From the NCBI GenBank assembly GCA_900095095.1, contig FMBT01000300.1, positions 310,001-374,000 on the forward strand: 64,000 nt of DNA, read 5' to 3'. This document shows positions 47,614 to 57,128 of this stretch, piece after piece (the first letter of the stretch is position 1; every line of letters starts with the position of its first letter). A program made the translations under genes and the position numbers. A model generated the notes under the pieces. The model was not told where the DNA came from, did no database searches, and was given only the letters and a program-made list of their open reading frames with translations. The stretch comes from Fragilariopsis cylindrus CCMP1102. Lineage: Eukaryota; Bacillariophyta; Bacillariophyceae; Bacillariales; Bacillariaceae.

Positions 47614-48459
47614 ATGAGAGCTGATTTACTGAATTTTATCTACGTCGCGCTTGCTTTGACATGCGGTGTCATAGAGGAAGTCGAATCTTTTCGTACAGTA
47701 ATAAATCAAAATAATAATCCGTTATCATCTTCATTACAGAAAAGCTCGCCAATTATCCTACACTCTTCTGTCCAGAAATTCAGAGAGGATGACGAATGGA
47801 AGGGGGAGGTCACTACGGGGGGGACGATGCGTGGATGTACTGTTCAACAAGTACAAGATTCTGTAACTGAATTTACCATCCGTATTGATGGAGTAGAAGC
47901 TGATCTTGGACGGTTTTCTAAGGCTATTTTCACAAAAATGATAACTGATGCGAAACAAGAAAGATTCCAGGGCTTCCGTCCCGGAACTATTCCACCACAA
48001 TTATATAAAACATACAGAGCTTTCTCAATGGACGAGTGTGCGAGAGAAACAGTACTGGAAGCGATGCAGCAAAATAATATCCGGCCTTTTACTAATGCAA
48101 GAGAGGAAATATTAATTGAACAGGTTAGTATCCCACCACCGCCGCCACCACCACAGGCTAAGAAGAAGAAGAAAAAGTATCCTAAAAAGAAGAAGAAAAC
48201 TGATGAAGTACTCAGTAATAATATCGATGATGATGATACTGACGACAAGAATGAATCGACGATGAGCGAAGATGAAGTGTTAACGGATGAACCACCATCA
48301 ACACCGCAATGGCAGTCATTTGACACAATGGACGATGCGATCAAAGCTGGATGGGCACCCGGTCAAAGCTTTAGTTTTGTTGCAAAAAATGTTAATGGAC
48401 AGAACGTTCTTTCTGATACGTCAGGTGCGAAGCCACTTGGTACAAAAATTGTAGTATAA
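47614..48459 (+). CDS. Trigger-factor-type ribosome-binding domain protein, probably plastid
   Basis: Single exon, 281 aa. A signal peptide ('LNFIYVALALTCGVIEEVES') is followed by 'SFRTV', fitting diatom plastid import. The middle part has the trigger factor N-domain fold signature: 'VTEFTIRIDGVEADLGRFSK' then 'QERFQGFRPGTIPPQLYKTY', where 'GFRPGTIP' corresponds to the GFRxGxxP ribosome-binding loop. Bacterial trigger factor continues with a PPIase and a large C-domain, both absent here. Instead there is a Pro/Lys-rich and Asp-rich linker (PPPPPPPQAKKKKKKYPKKK) and a short C-terminal segment 'WQSFDTMDDAIKAGWAPGQS'. A chaperone role on plastid ribosomes is inferred. Confidence 0.72.
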   Translation: MRADLLNFIYVALALTCGVIEEVESFRTVINQNNNPLSSSLQKSSPIILHSSVQKFREDDEWKGEVTTGGTMRGCTVQQVQDSVTEFTIRIDGVEADLGRFSKAIFTKMITDAKQERFQGFRPGTIPPQLYKTYRAFSMDECARETVLEAMQQNNIRPFTNAREEILIEQVSIPPPPPPPQAKKKKKKYPKKKKKTDEVLSNNIDDDDTDDKNESTMSEDEVLTDEPPSTPQWQSFDTMDDAIKAGWAPGQSFSFVAKNVNGQNVLSDTSGAKPLGTKIVV

Positions 48460-50008
48460 CAAATAATAATATGCGAGTTACACTATCGAGTAGTCGAGCT
48501 ATTTGAAGTACTACTTCATCTGTATCGTACTAAGTGTATCCGCCCCTGAGCGAAGTACAAGGTATACGAAAAAAACACTTCCTACGAAAGTTATAATACA
48601 TGATATGATTTAGCTATCTAGCCTTCACAGATAGAAACTTTATCCTTGTTATCATAATTTGATATCAAATCATGATAATTGACACAAATTAATTTCCTGA
48701 GACCTTCACTTAAATTGTTCTGTACTAAAACATTCATAGGCTCAACAGCGAATAAATATCATGCTGCTATTTGCTGTTGTTGAAGTCGAAGTTGCTATTC
48801 ATTGGAAGTAGCGTTAAAATTGGTTTCTGTTTAATTAGGTAGATGACAAAAGATAGATTAGATCGTGACTTCATAGCATCACATAGAGAGGCTAACTTTC
48901 TAAGAAACTCGGCTTCTAGAAAATGATGTTTGCCCTTGTTTTCCATAATATCTTTCCATCCTTCAATTCGATGTCATGTGTTTAGTGTCCGTTCAGATTT
49001 AGGCCTTGACTGAATTTCATTCGTGGTATAAAACGATATAATTGTATTCATCATTAATCTCATTTTTTAATTTCAAACAATTTATTTTTAAACCTAACTA
49101 ATGTAGCTGCTGGGACTCAATTTTTCTAAAAATAGACGTTAAATGTCAGATTTATGTTCCCGTGTGAATCAAATTAGGCACGTGTATTTTCAAGAAGCTA
49201 CATGTGATTTGCATGTGTGAGGTGGTCACGCTATCGGCGTATATCTGAAAATAATAACCAAATTTGCACGATTGCACGAGGCAAAAAATGATCCTGCTGT
49301 CAAGCAACGGTCGTATTTGACGAACCGTGGACACGATAAAAATATAAAAACAGTGTTTGTGCCATGTTCCCACACACAAGCAAACGCATTTGAGCGAAGA
49401 CATCACTAACCATTATTAAATCAAATAATTATAGAAATAAAAATAAAGTAAACGCATCATCAATGGAGAAAGCTGATATTCATCTTTTACTTACTTATCC
49501 ATATATCGCATTTATTGAACCTCACCGGTAATAGATTGTTCTACTAAATCATTCCAGCAACAAGTAGATCATTGTCATTCGACAGAGTATTTGAACAGGC
49601 GATTGATTCGGTATCTACTTGCGTCATCGACACGACAAAATCATTCATTCAGGTTTTTTCTCGTTCCCGAGTTCCTATACTTATTGTTCCTACGATATTT
49701 CTACTCATCTAAGCCACAATTAAACAACAATTGAGAAATTAAAAAAAACACTCAGATTGGCTGTCTCGTTCCCGAGTTCTTATTGTTTCCATTATTATAG
49801 TCCTACTCATCTAGCTACAACACAATAGTTGAGAAGTAAAAAAGAAAAGAAGAAAAAGCAGATCGGGGAACAACAAGATACGACAACAACTTCGACGAGC
49901 GCGCTTTATTATTTAAGGGTGTGTTGCCACAACATTTTTGAGTTGGGACAACTATCAATAACGGGGAAGAACTTGTATTAAAACGATTAGTATATCTATA
50001 TTTTTGTG
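48460..50008. other. 1.5-kb intergenic stretch with a 105-bp imperfect duplication
   Basis: No gene is seen. CTCGTTCCCGAGTTC occurs at 49660-49674 and 49765-49779, followed in both cases by TATTGTT, TACTCATCTA and CAATTGAGAA-like blocks, so a block of about 105 bp is duplicated upstream of the next gene. Confidence 0.55.
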
Positions 50009-53000
50009 ATGCCCACTCAGTCTAGAGGCTTCTTTGCCTGCGACTATTGTGGCTTGCAGCACGACACTCTTGAGGAAGCGTCAGAACACGAGCTATCTCA
50101 ATGTCCACGTGCGGCAGCTCAACGACGGCAACAGATATTGCAATTTCCTCCTCAACAGCAGCAGCAGCATCAACAGCATCAAATATTGCCACAGCGTCAT
50201 CATAGTTATTTTTTACAACAACAGCAGCAGCCTCCTCAACACTACCAGCAGCGGTTTTCTGCGATGGGACCATTATCAGTCACAACGGGGGAAGGTACAG
50301 AAACTCATCCGCCATATCCATCTTCGCGAGTCACTAATTATCCAGGAGGATACAATCATGGCATTTCTCCCCTCGGTGGTGGCGGTGGTGGTGCCGAATC
50401 ATACCCGAAATCGGTGACAACAACAATTGGTGGAGTATCTTCGACGGGCCAACAAGGGCAATCGCGTTTTTTTTCCCTTGTAAATTATCCTCCCGATCAA
50501 GCCTCAAATAATCTCACCGTCTCGGACAGATTGGCATGTCAAAACATAGAAGTTTTTGAAGCATCTCGAGAATTTATTGCTGAATACGAACGAACGACGA
50601 GTAGAGATAATAGGGATATTGGTAGTGGGATTGTTCCCAAACAAATCGGTCTCCGATGTCGGAATTGTGGTTATGGAAGCAACAACAGCAACAGCAGCAA
50701 TCCTACACAATTCAGTTCGGACTTTCCGGTCGATCTTACTACTGTAGGGGACAGCGTGAGACGTATCGCTGATCGTCACTTAGTGTCATGTAGAATGACC
50801 GATCCGGATGTACAGGAGACTTGTCAAAGAGCTGCAAACAAAAGACAACAACGAAAACGGGGCTTGGGTATGACATTGGATGACGACAATGACGACAATG
50901 ACGACATCGAGCGAACTAGTAGAACTGTACTGGTCGATTACTGTGTTGGTATTTGTCAGCAAAAGGGGGCTGTAAACAAACCGTCGCGACCGCCACATAA
51001 TAATAAATCGGGGATTGAATTTATTACGGAAGGAGGTGTTCGTGGGGAGGGACCAATCGCCGCAACACCACTCCAACGAAGAGGTGATCGATTTAATGAT
51101 CAAATGACAACTGTGGAATCAGGACAGCAACAACAGTACGATCCTTCTACCAGCCTCCCCTTTTACCAAGAAAATGATAGAACATGGCACTGTAAGTTCT
51201 GCAGTTACGTGCCGCATCAATTTCGTGATTCCCAATCTATTTGGACTACTCCAGGAGGAGGTCCTCCACCAAATAGCTTTATCGAACAACACTTGAGTAT
51301 GTGTCGGGTCTACCAGCAGCAGCAGCAACAACAATATCAACAAAACTTTTCGATGTTTCCGTCAGCACAGGCCTCCTTCGGTAGGGCACAGTACGGTAAT
51401 CACCCATCATCATATGGTATGCAACCGCACGGACCGCCACCCGGAGGCTCATGGGAAGCAACAACAACTCATAACTCGCAGTATTCTTCGGCAGGGCTAT
51501 TACCACCGCAGCACCACGAATCCAATTATCTTTACGGGCATTCCCAATCCTTGCCTCCTGGTATAATGGAGAGAAGCATGGGGGGAAGATTCCTTGGACA
51601 AAGTGATCACGGGAGTGGATATCCGGATGGACGACCCCAAGGCATCGGCGGCAGTGGCAGCAGTAGAAATGTTTCGGGAAGGACAGCTTCAGCGCTGGGA
51701 AGTGCGAAAATGCCACCATTTGGTCTCAGCGGAGAAAATTCAACTGATGCGATGAATAATGCGATGAATTTTCTTGGCCAATTTGACAAGGAATACTACG
51801 CCCGTGATCCTGCCAATGCTGCAATTCCAAAGTTGGTGTTGGACGAGGACCATTTGCTCCTGACAAACTACTTCTTTTACCTTATGAAACAATTGCGTCT
51901 ATGTCGATTTACTGAGAACGATAGAAAGACGAGAGGCGGGAAGAGAGAAAAAATTAAGATCGGGTACGGAGGCTTGCAATGTATCCATTGTGCTGACCTA
52001 CCCATGTCACGTAAATTTTTCTGGAGCAATGTAGACCGTCTCGCTAACAGCTTTGCTGAAATTCCAGGTCATGTGCTGAAGTGTCGAAGATGTCCGCAAA
52101 AAAATAAGGATGCGCTAATGCGGTTGAAGCAGGGCCACCCAGATCAAATGTCAAAGCTTCCACGTGGTTCTCAAAAGATCTTCTTTCGAAGAATGTGGAG
52201 ACGTTTGCACGATGGTGATCCCCAAGATGAAGATGAAGATACCCCCACAATGCAAGTACCTTCTCCTCAGGCGGCTATGCTACCGTTGGAAAATCGTCGT
52301 CCACCGATTGCCGCCATAGCTACCAGTCCAGATAAAAGCATGGACGATCTCTCACATTCAGGTTCTCATTCAGGAAGTATTACAGTACTAAGCGACGAAA
52401 CTATCCTTGTCATGCAGCGGTCGGCAAAAGAATCAGCTATGGCCCTTGCGATTTCCACTGCGAATAAATCAGGACCATCGTCACCGTCTTCCAGAATCCT
52501 TGTAGCAATTCCAGAAGACAAGGAATGGTTATCGGACATCGATGCTTACGTTCGAAAGCAATTGGAGGTTTTCTCTGCAACCGAAGATGACGTAGCTGCT
52601 GCTCAGGCAGATCGAAAATATCCTATAGCTGTAGGTCAAGTCGGTATTCGATGCATCCATTGTTCAATCGCACAGGGACATGATGCTATTGGACATGCTA
52701 TCGCCTATCCATTTTCTATCAGCGGAATTTACGAATCTGTGAAAGAGTTCCATCGCTTGCATCTAGATTCCTGCCCAAATCTCCCTGTTACGACCAAATC
52801 TAAGCTCACCAGCATGAAGGGAGCCTCGTCATTGAGCTCTGTTCTTCGTAAATACTATACCTTGGCTGCCAAGGCACTTGGTCTGCGAGATACCAAAGAC
52901 GGGATTCGAACAGGGGGTGAATCTAATCCCATTGGCTCGATAGCTGCCTTTACTTTTGCAGAGGCTGAGGAATCAAGCCCAACCAAGAATAATGAAGGAA

Positions 53001-53161
53001 GTAAAGAAAAAAGAAAATTGTCCCCCAGAACAAAAGCATCAGCCGGGTTGAAACAAGAAAGTGACGAGATCGGTTTTGCTCAGCCCGATACGTCTGGTAG
53101 AAAACGCTCCGGATCACCATCCGAATCATCGAAACCTAAATCAGCTAAAAGGGAAATCTAG
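50009..53161 (+). CDS. Protein with five C2HC zinc-binding modules, unknown family
   Basis: Single exon, 1051 codons including the stop, starting at the ATG at 50009. Five modules of the form C-x2-C...H-x3/4-C are visible: residues 11-32 ('CDYCGLQHD...EHELSQC'), about 216-260 ('LRCRNCGYG...RHLVSC'), about 394-432 ('WHCKFCSYV...QHLSMC'), about 657-692 ('LQCIHCADL...GHVLKC') and about 882-921 ('IRCIHCSIA...LHLDSC'). Modules 2, 4 and 5 share G-[LI]-[RQ]-C-[RI]-[NH]-C. They are separated by Gln-, Gly- and Ser-rich linkers. The C-terminus is basic ('SSKPKSAKREI') and may be a nuclear signal. I recognise no named family; nucleic-acid binding is plausible but unproven. Confidence 0.8.
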   Translation: MPTQSRGFFACDYCGLQHDTLEEASEHELSQCPRAAAQRRQQILQFPPQQQQQHQQHQILPQRHHSYFLQQQQQPPQHYQQRFSAMGPLSVTTGEGTETHPPYPSSRVTNYPGGYNHGISPLGGGGGGAESYPKSVTTTIGGVSSTGQQGQSRFFSLVNYPPDQASNNLTVSDRLACQNIEVFEASREFIAEYERTTSRDNRDIGSGIVPKQIGLRCRNCGYGSNNSNSSNPTQFSSDFPVDLTTVGDSVRRIADRHLVSCRMTDPDVQETCQRAANKRQQRKRGLGMTLDDDNDDNDDIERTSRTVLVDYCVGICQQKGAVNKPSRPPHNNKSGIEFITEGGVRGEGPIAATPLQRRGDRFNDQMTTVESGQQQQYDPSTSLPFYQENDRTWHCKFCSYVPHQFRDSQSIWTTPGGGPPPNSFIEQHLSMCRVYQQQQQQQYQQNFSMFPSAQASFGRAQYGNHPSSYGMQPHGPPPGGSWEATTTHNSQYSSAGLLPPQHHESNYLYGHSQSLPPGIMERSMGGRFLGQSDHGSGYPDGRPQGIGGSGSSRNVSGRTASALGSAKMPPFGLSGENSTDAMNNAMNFLGQFDKEYYARDPANAAIPKLVLDEDHLLLTNYFFYLMKQLRLCRFTENDRKTRGGKREKIKIGYGGLQCIHCADLPMSRKFFWSNVDRLANSFAEIPGHVLKCRRCPQKNKDALMRLKQGHPDQMSKLPRGSQKIFFRRMWRRLHDGDPQDEDEDTPTMQVPSPQAAMLPLENRRPPIAAIATSPDKSMDDLSHSGSHSGSITVLSDETILVMQRSAKESAMALAISTANKSGPSSPSSRILVAIPEDKEWLSDIDAYVRKQLEVFSATEDDVAAAQADRKYPIAVGQVGIRCIHCSIAQGHDAIGHAIAYPFSISGIYESVKEFHRLHLDSCPNLPVTTKSKLTSMKGASSLSSVLRKYYTLAAKALGLRDTKDGIRTGGESNPIGSIAAFTFAEAEESSPTKNNEGSKEKRKLSPRTKASAGLKQESDEIGFAQPDTSGRKRSGSPSESSKPKSAKREI

Positions 53162-53878
53162 GAAATGCATGTCAAAGCAAACGGGAAAGCCTACCATGCA
53201 TATATATATATTATATTTACGGCGAAGAAAATTGCATCGTAGCAAATAATAATGAAATAGAAGATTATAATACAGAGCAACACTATAACAAAATTACCAT
53301 AGATAGACGTGTATTTTTCTTCACAGGAATGTCATAGAACAATTATAGTTTAGTTAGAACTTTGTTAGAGTGCTCTAAAATTTTAGTTACTTCGAATTCG
53401 AAGTAGTTTAAAAAACAAATTACCGTACGCCCCCGCAAGAAAAGCTGACTATTTTAGGGTAGTAATTAAATTGGGCACTAATAAAATTGCTTTTGTTGCA
53501 AATGCCTTGGGTATAACAATTCCCAATTGCAGCCTCAATTGGAGCAGAGATGATTTTGGCACTATATGCACTTTGTTTTGACTAGAATACACAAGAAAAT
53601 AAGCTGATATTTTGGGGGAGACGATTTTTTCTTTCTTTTTTTTCGACCCTTTTCCAAGTATTTATGGGTGATATTAGTCCTAAACTGCGCGGTTCACGGT
53701 TATCATATTTTTTATCTCCTCCGTTTCATTAAACAATAGTTGCACAACATAATTTGTTTAAGATGCATTGGACATAATAATAATAGTAGTAGTAATAATA
53801 AAAGTGAAACGGAAGAGATAAGCAGACGAAGACGAAAAATAAAAGGAAAACGAAATAATACAGTTGTTTGTTGCAGTT
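53162..53878. other. Intergenic gap, nothing recognised
   Basis: About 715 nt of AT-rich DNA before DPM1. No gene or clear repeat. Confidence 0.5.
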
Positions 53879-54588
53879 ATGCTATATTCCGTTATTCTAC
53901 CAACTTACAATGAGCGAGAGAATCTCCCTATAATATATTATCTCATCGACAAGGTCTTTAACGAAGCCAAACTTTCATACGAAGTCGTTATCGTTGATGA
54001 TTCCTCACCTGATAATACACTAGAGGTGGCACAGGCCATACAGAAGTCTTACGGAGACAAACACGTGCAGATCGTCTCCCGGAAAGGTAAACTCGGTCTC
54101 GGTACAGCATATATTGCAGGCTTAAAGGCCGCCAAGGGTGATCGTATCGTTCTTATGGATGCGGATCTTTCACATCATCCAAAATTCATTCCACAGATGG
54201 TTCAACTCATGGACGAGACGAAGGTTGAGATCGTAACAGGAACAAGATATGCACTTGGAGGGGGTGTATACGGATGGGATATGAAACGAAAATTGACTAG
54301 CAAGGGAGCGAATTTCTTAGCAGATTTTTACTAAATCCAGGTGTTTCGGATCTAACTGGATCATTCCGACTATATGAGCGTAAGGTCTTAGAGCAGGTTC
54401 TGCCTCAAATACAATGTAAAGGTTACGCCTTTCAAATGGAAATTATTGTTCGATCGAAGAAGGCCGGCTTCAAAGTTAATGAGGTACCTATTACTTTTGT
54501 TGATAGAATATATGGCGAATCGAAGCTGGGAACAAGAGAAATTATCATGTACATTCAGGGACTTATTCAACTATTTTTCACAACGTAG
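53879..54588 (+). CDS. DPM1: Dolichol-phosphate mannosyltransferase catalytic subunit, frame broken once
   Basis: Transfers mannose from GDP-Man to dolichol phosphate on the ER membrane for N-glycans, GPI anchors and O-mannose. The GT2 motifs are clear: '[17 protein letters not shown]', '[12 protein letters not shown]', '[16 protein letters not shown]' and '[14 protein letters not shown]'. The frame ends at 54332-54334 just after 'GANFLADFY'. The next frame over continues the family without a gap: '[20 protein letters not shown]', '[17 protein letters not shown]' and '[20 protein letters not shown]', ending at 54588. A single missing T in the T5 run at 54325-54329 would explain this. No GT-AG intron fits. 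The protein has no C-terminal membrane segment, so it is the human-type DPM1 that needs DPM2/DPM3. Confidence 0.9.
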
Positions 54589-54716
54589 CATGGTCATGCT
54601 TTTTCTGTACTAAAAAACACGATGAAAAAAACTTCCGCGATCGTCAATTTTATTTCAGGTATCAATCTATTTTCATTATCATTCTTATATTTTTTTAATC
54701 TACATGGTTTCATTCA

Positions 54717-56450
54717 TTATTTTTCGTTTATAGATATAATCGACTCCGTTTGTTTCGATGCGTTGCTCTTGTACATGGCATCGAGCACTGTGAATTTGTG
54801 AAGTATGTCGCATTAAAATAGAATGTATTGTTTAGAGATATGCAAAGTGAATAATCATGATATTGTAGCTCACCAACCACAAATAACATCGTTATCCGCA
54901 TCGGCATAAAATATAGAACATTATGTTAACTTCTGTGTTTTCATCTATCTTCTTGAACGTACCTTGTACTGAACGCAAGCCATCCATGACATTGGCACCT
55001 GCAGTCGGAATATCGTCACCGCCTGCACAACAAAGTTTGACGAAATTCTGCATTAAATTTTGTTAGATAATAATAATAAATATCGGGGGGGGGGGGGGGG
55101 TTAATATAAAATTTATGTAGAAAGTTAACGACTTACCTGTATTGATTCTGGTCCCAAGTTTAGATTGTCATATGCTTCAAACTCAAACCTATCATTCAGG
55201 ACTTCAATTGTCCCATTTGAATCTCGATATTCTAAGCAACCACTAGTCGGGGAAAGGTCATTACCTAAAAAGAGTTTTGGAATTTATTGGTTAGATTACG
55301 TATATCAAAATTAATAGAAAAGGAAAACGCTGATAATCGAATGAATCAATCACTGGCTTACCCGAGTAGTGCAAACTACCATCATCGCCGTACACTTCAA
55401 CTTGGACTAACTTTGCAATTGGTGGGTCAGCATATTGATTCCCTGGAAGCAAGGCCGTTCCTGACATGCTTATAATCACGAGATCTTTCGATGTCAAATC
55501 TAAACATTCGATTGTTGCAGAATGTGTAACATCGGCTCCCGTGATCTCAGAATGAGTCATACGACAGTACACGTTTTTTGGTTCTAGATCAGGAAGAATA
55601 TGAAAAATAAACGCTAGAAGGTGCTTGTGTGGCGTTGATAATAAAAACAGGTTTGGTGGTTAGTCAAACATACGGCATGAACGTAATTATGCTGAAATGC
55701 TGAATGTTTGTATGTCGCCTTGGTCAAATCAATAATAAACTCTAGTTTTTTTGTTTCTTCCATTTTTCTTACCGAAGACTGACCCCACCCAAAACCATTT
55801 CCAATCATATTTCCAGTGGGTTTATTCCATCCATCGTTTCCAGGATCGAGGAAGATCCATTTAAGTGGACTGGCAAAGTAGGCTGTCACATGTCGAATTT
55901 TACCAAGTCTCGATGATGAGATTGTATTTCGTGCTATTGTAGTTTGAGCTCGGTAGTTTGCGCTGTGATTGATCCAAAATTGTGAATCCCCATCTGCTTC
56001 TGCTTCAACCAAGTTAAACAAATTAATAGCATCCTCAATGTCAGTTGTAAATGGTTTTTCCATCAATATATGTAATGGCTTTTTATTTTCCTTCTTTCGC
56101 TGGTTGATTATTTCTAAAAGTTCTCTTCCGATTGCGTAATGTGTAGCGTGAGGAGTCGCAACGAGTACCCCATCAAGGTTAGGTCCGATATTTGAATCCT
56201 CCAATAAGTCTGTGACAGAAGTGAATGTTTTTGTAGTGTACTTTTTAGCTAGCTCCGATAATGGTTCAAGATTGGGATTGAGTTTGGATGTTGGATTGGA
56301 AGAAGAATCGACAATAGCCACTAGGTTCGACCTTGGGTTGTTATGTAGTACTGGCAGATGCCAACCTTGCGACCACCAACCAGCACCGATGACTGCAATA
56401 TTTGCTGTCTCGTGTTTAGCTTTTTTGGGAGTTGGCGTTGGCGATGACAT
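54717..56450 (-). CDS. Gfo/Idh/MocA-family oxidoreductase (5 exons)
   Basis: Exons 56450-55773, 55623-55362, 55264-55137, 55047-54963 and 54787-54717, giving 407 aa. The first intron (149 nt) is stop-free, so a naive ORF runs on past 55773; splicing gives 'GFGWGQSS' + 'HLLAFIFHILPDLEP', the usual family sequence. The NAD(P)-binding start is 'IAVIGAGWWSQGWHLPVL'. Then come 'VATPHATHYAI', the conserved 'MEKPFTTD' (EKP motif) and 'DPGNDGWNKPTGNMIGNGFG'. Substrates in this family are mostly sugars, inositols or biliverdin; which one applies here is unclear. Intron 3 contains a poly-C run on the sense strand (55085-55100). Convergent with DPM1, 128 nt apart. Confidence 0.85.
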
Positions 56451-57038
56451 GACTTGTTAATTTCGTACTCACCGAAATGGTGAAGATTCGTGCATAAAGC
56501 GTTTGTTTTGATTCTGTTTTAACACAATCCTGTGGAGCCCTTTTCTGTAATTATCTTTCCAAAGAGTTTATATTGTACTGCATGTATGTCGCTTCTCGCT
56601 TTACACTTTTGTTTGTTGTATCTTTTATTGTTGATCAGAGATCCACTTTGTCATGCAGCCTTCGAGAAAAATTGATACTAGTACGAAATAAATCAAGAAA
56701 ATCATCTCCCCCAAATTAAATCTTCGGAGAATATTTTTTTTATCTAAAAAATAATTATTACAGTAAAGCAATTTTATCGATTTTTTAGTTAGAAATTCAT
56801 AGAGCGCTAGCTAGAAAGGACTATTGCCTTTCACAGTTTTGATATAACACTCCATCGAGTAGTAAAATAGTAGAACAAACCGCACTGTACTAGATTTTTT
56901 CCAGTAGAAAGAAAAGAATAAAAAAGGGAAAGCATTTTCATGAAGTAAAATATAAACTTATAACCACATCAATCTATAACAGCTAGAATTATGAGCGACA
57001 GTATGCGTAAGGACGAGGAATATTTGCGACCATTGCCT
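56451..57038. other. Intergenic gap with the relic copy of the RBM5-like gene's 3' end
   Basis: Positions about 56990-57053 carry the ancestral last exon sequence of the neighbouring gene (tandem copy). The rest shows no gene. Confidence 0.6.
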
Positions 57039-57128
57039 CTATCCGATCCCATTCTTTGAGTTTGAGCGACCGTAAGGACGAGAATTGTTATTATTTGCGG
57101 CCATTGCCTCTATCCGATCCCATTCTTT
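56992..57128 (-). repeat. Tandem duplication across the end of the RBM5-like gene
   Basis: CCATTGCCTCTATCCGATCC and ATTCTTTG occur at about 57033-57058 and again at about 57100-57128. GTAAGGACGAG occurs before each (57007 and 57071). The unit is about 67 bp. The stop codon now used lies at the junction of the two copies. Confidence 0.8.

Noticed and set aside
55614-55772. C-terminus 'NHQTCFYYQRHTSTF' of the Gfo/Idh ORF
   Set aside because: Read-through into the first intron. Splicing from 55773 to 55623 gives the conserved family sequence and four further exons.
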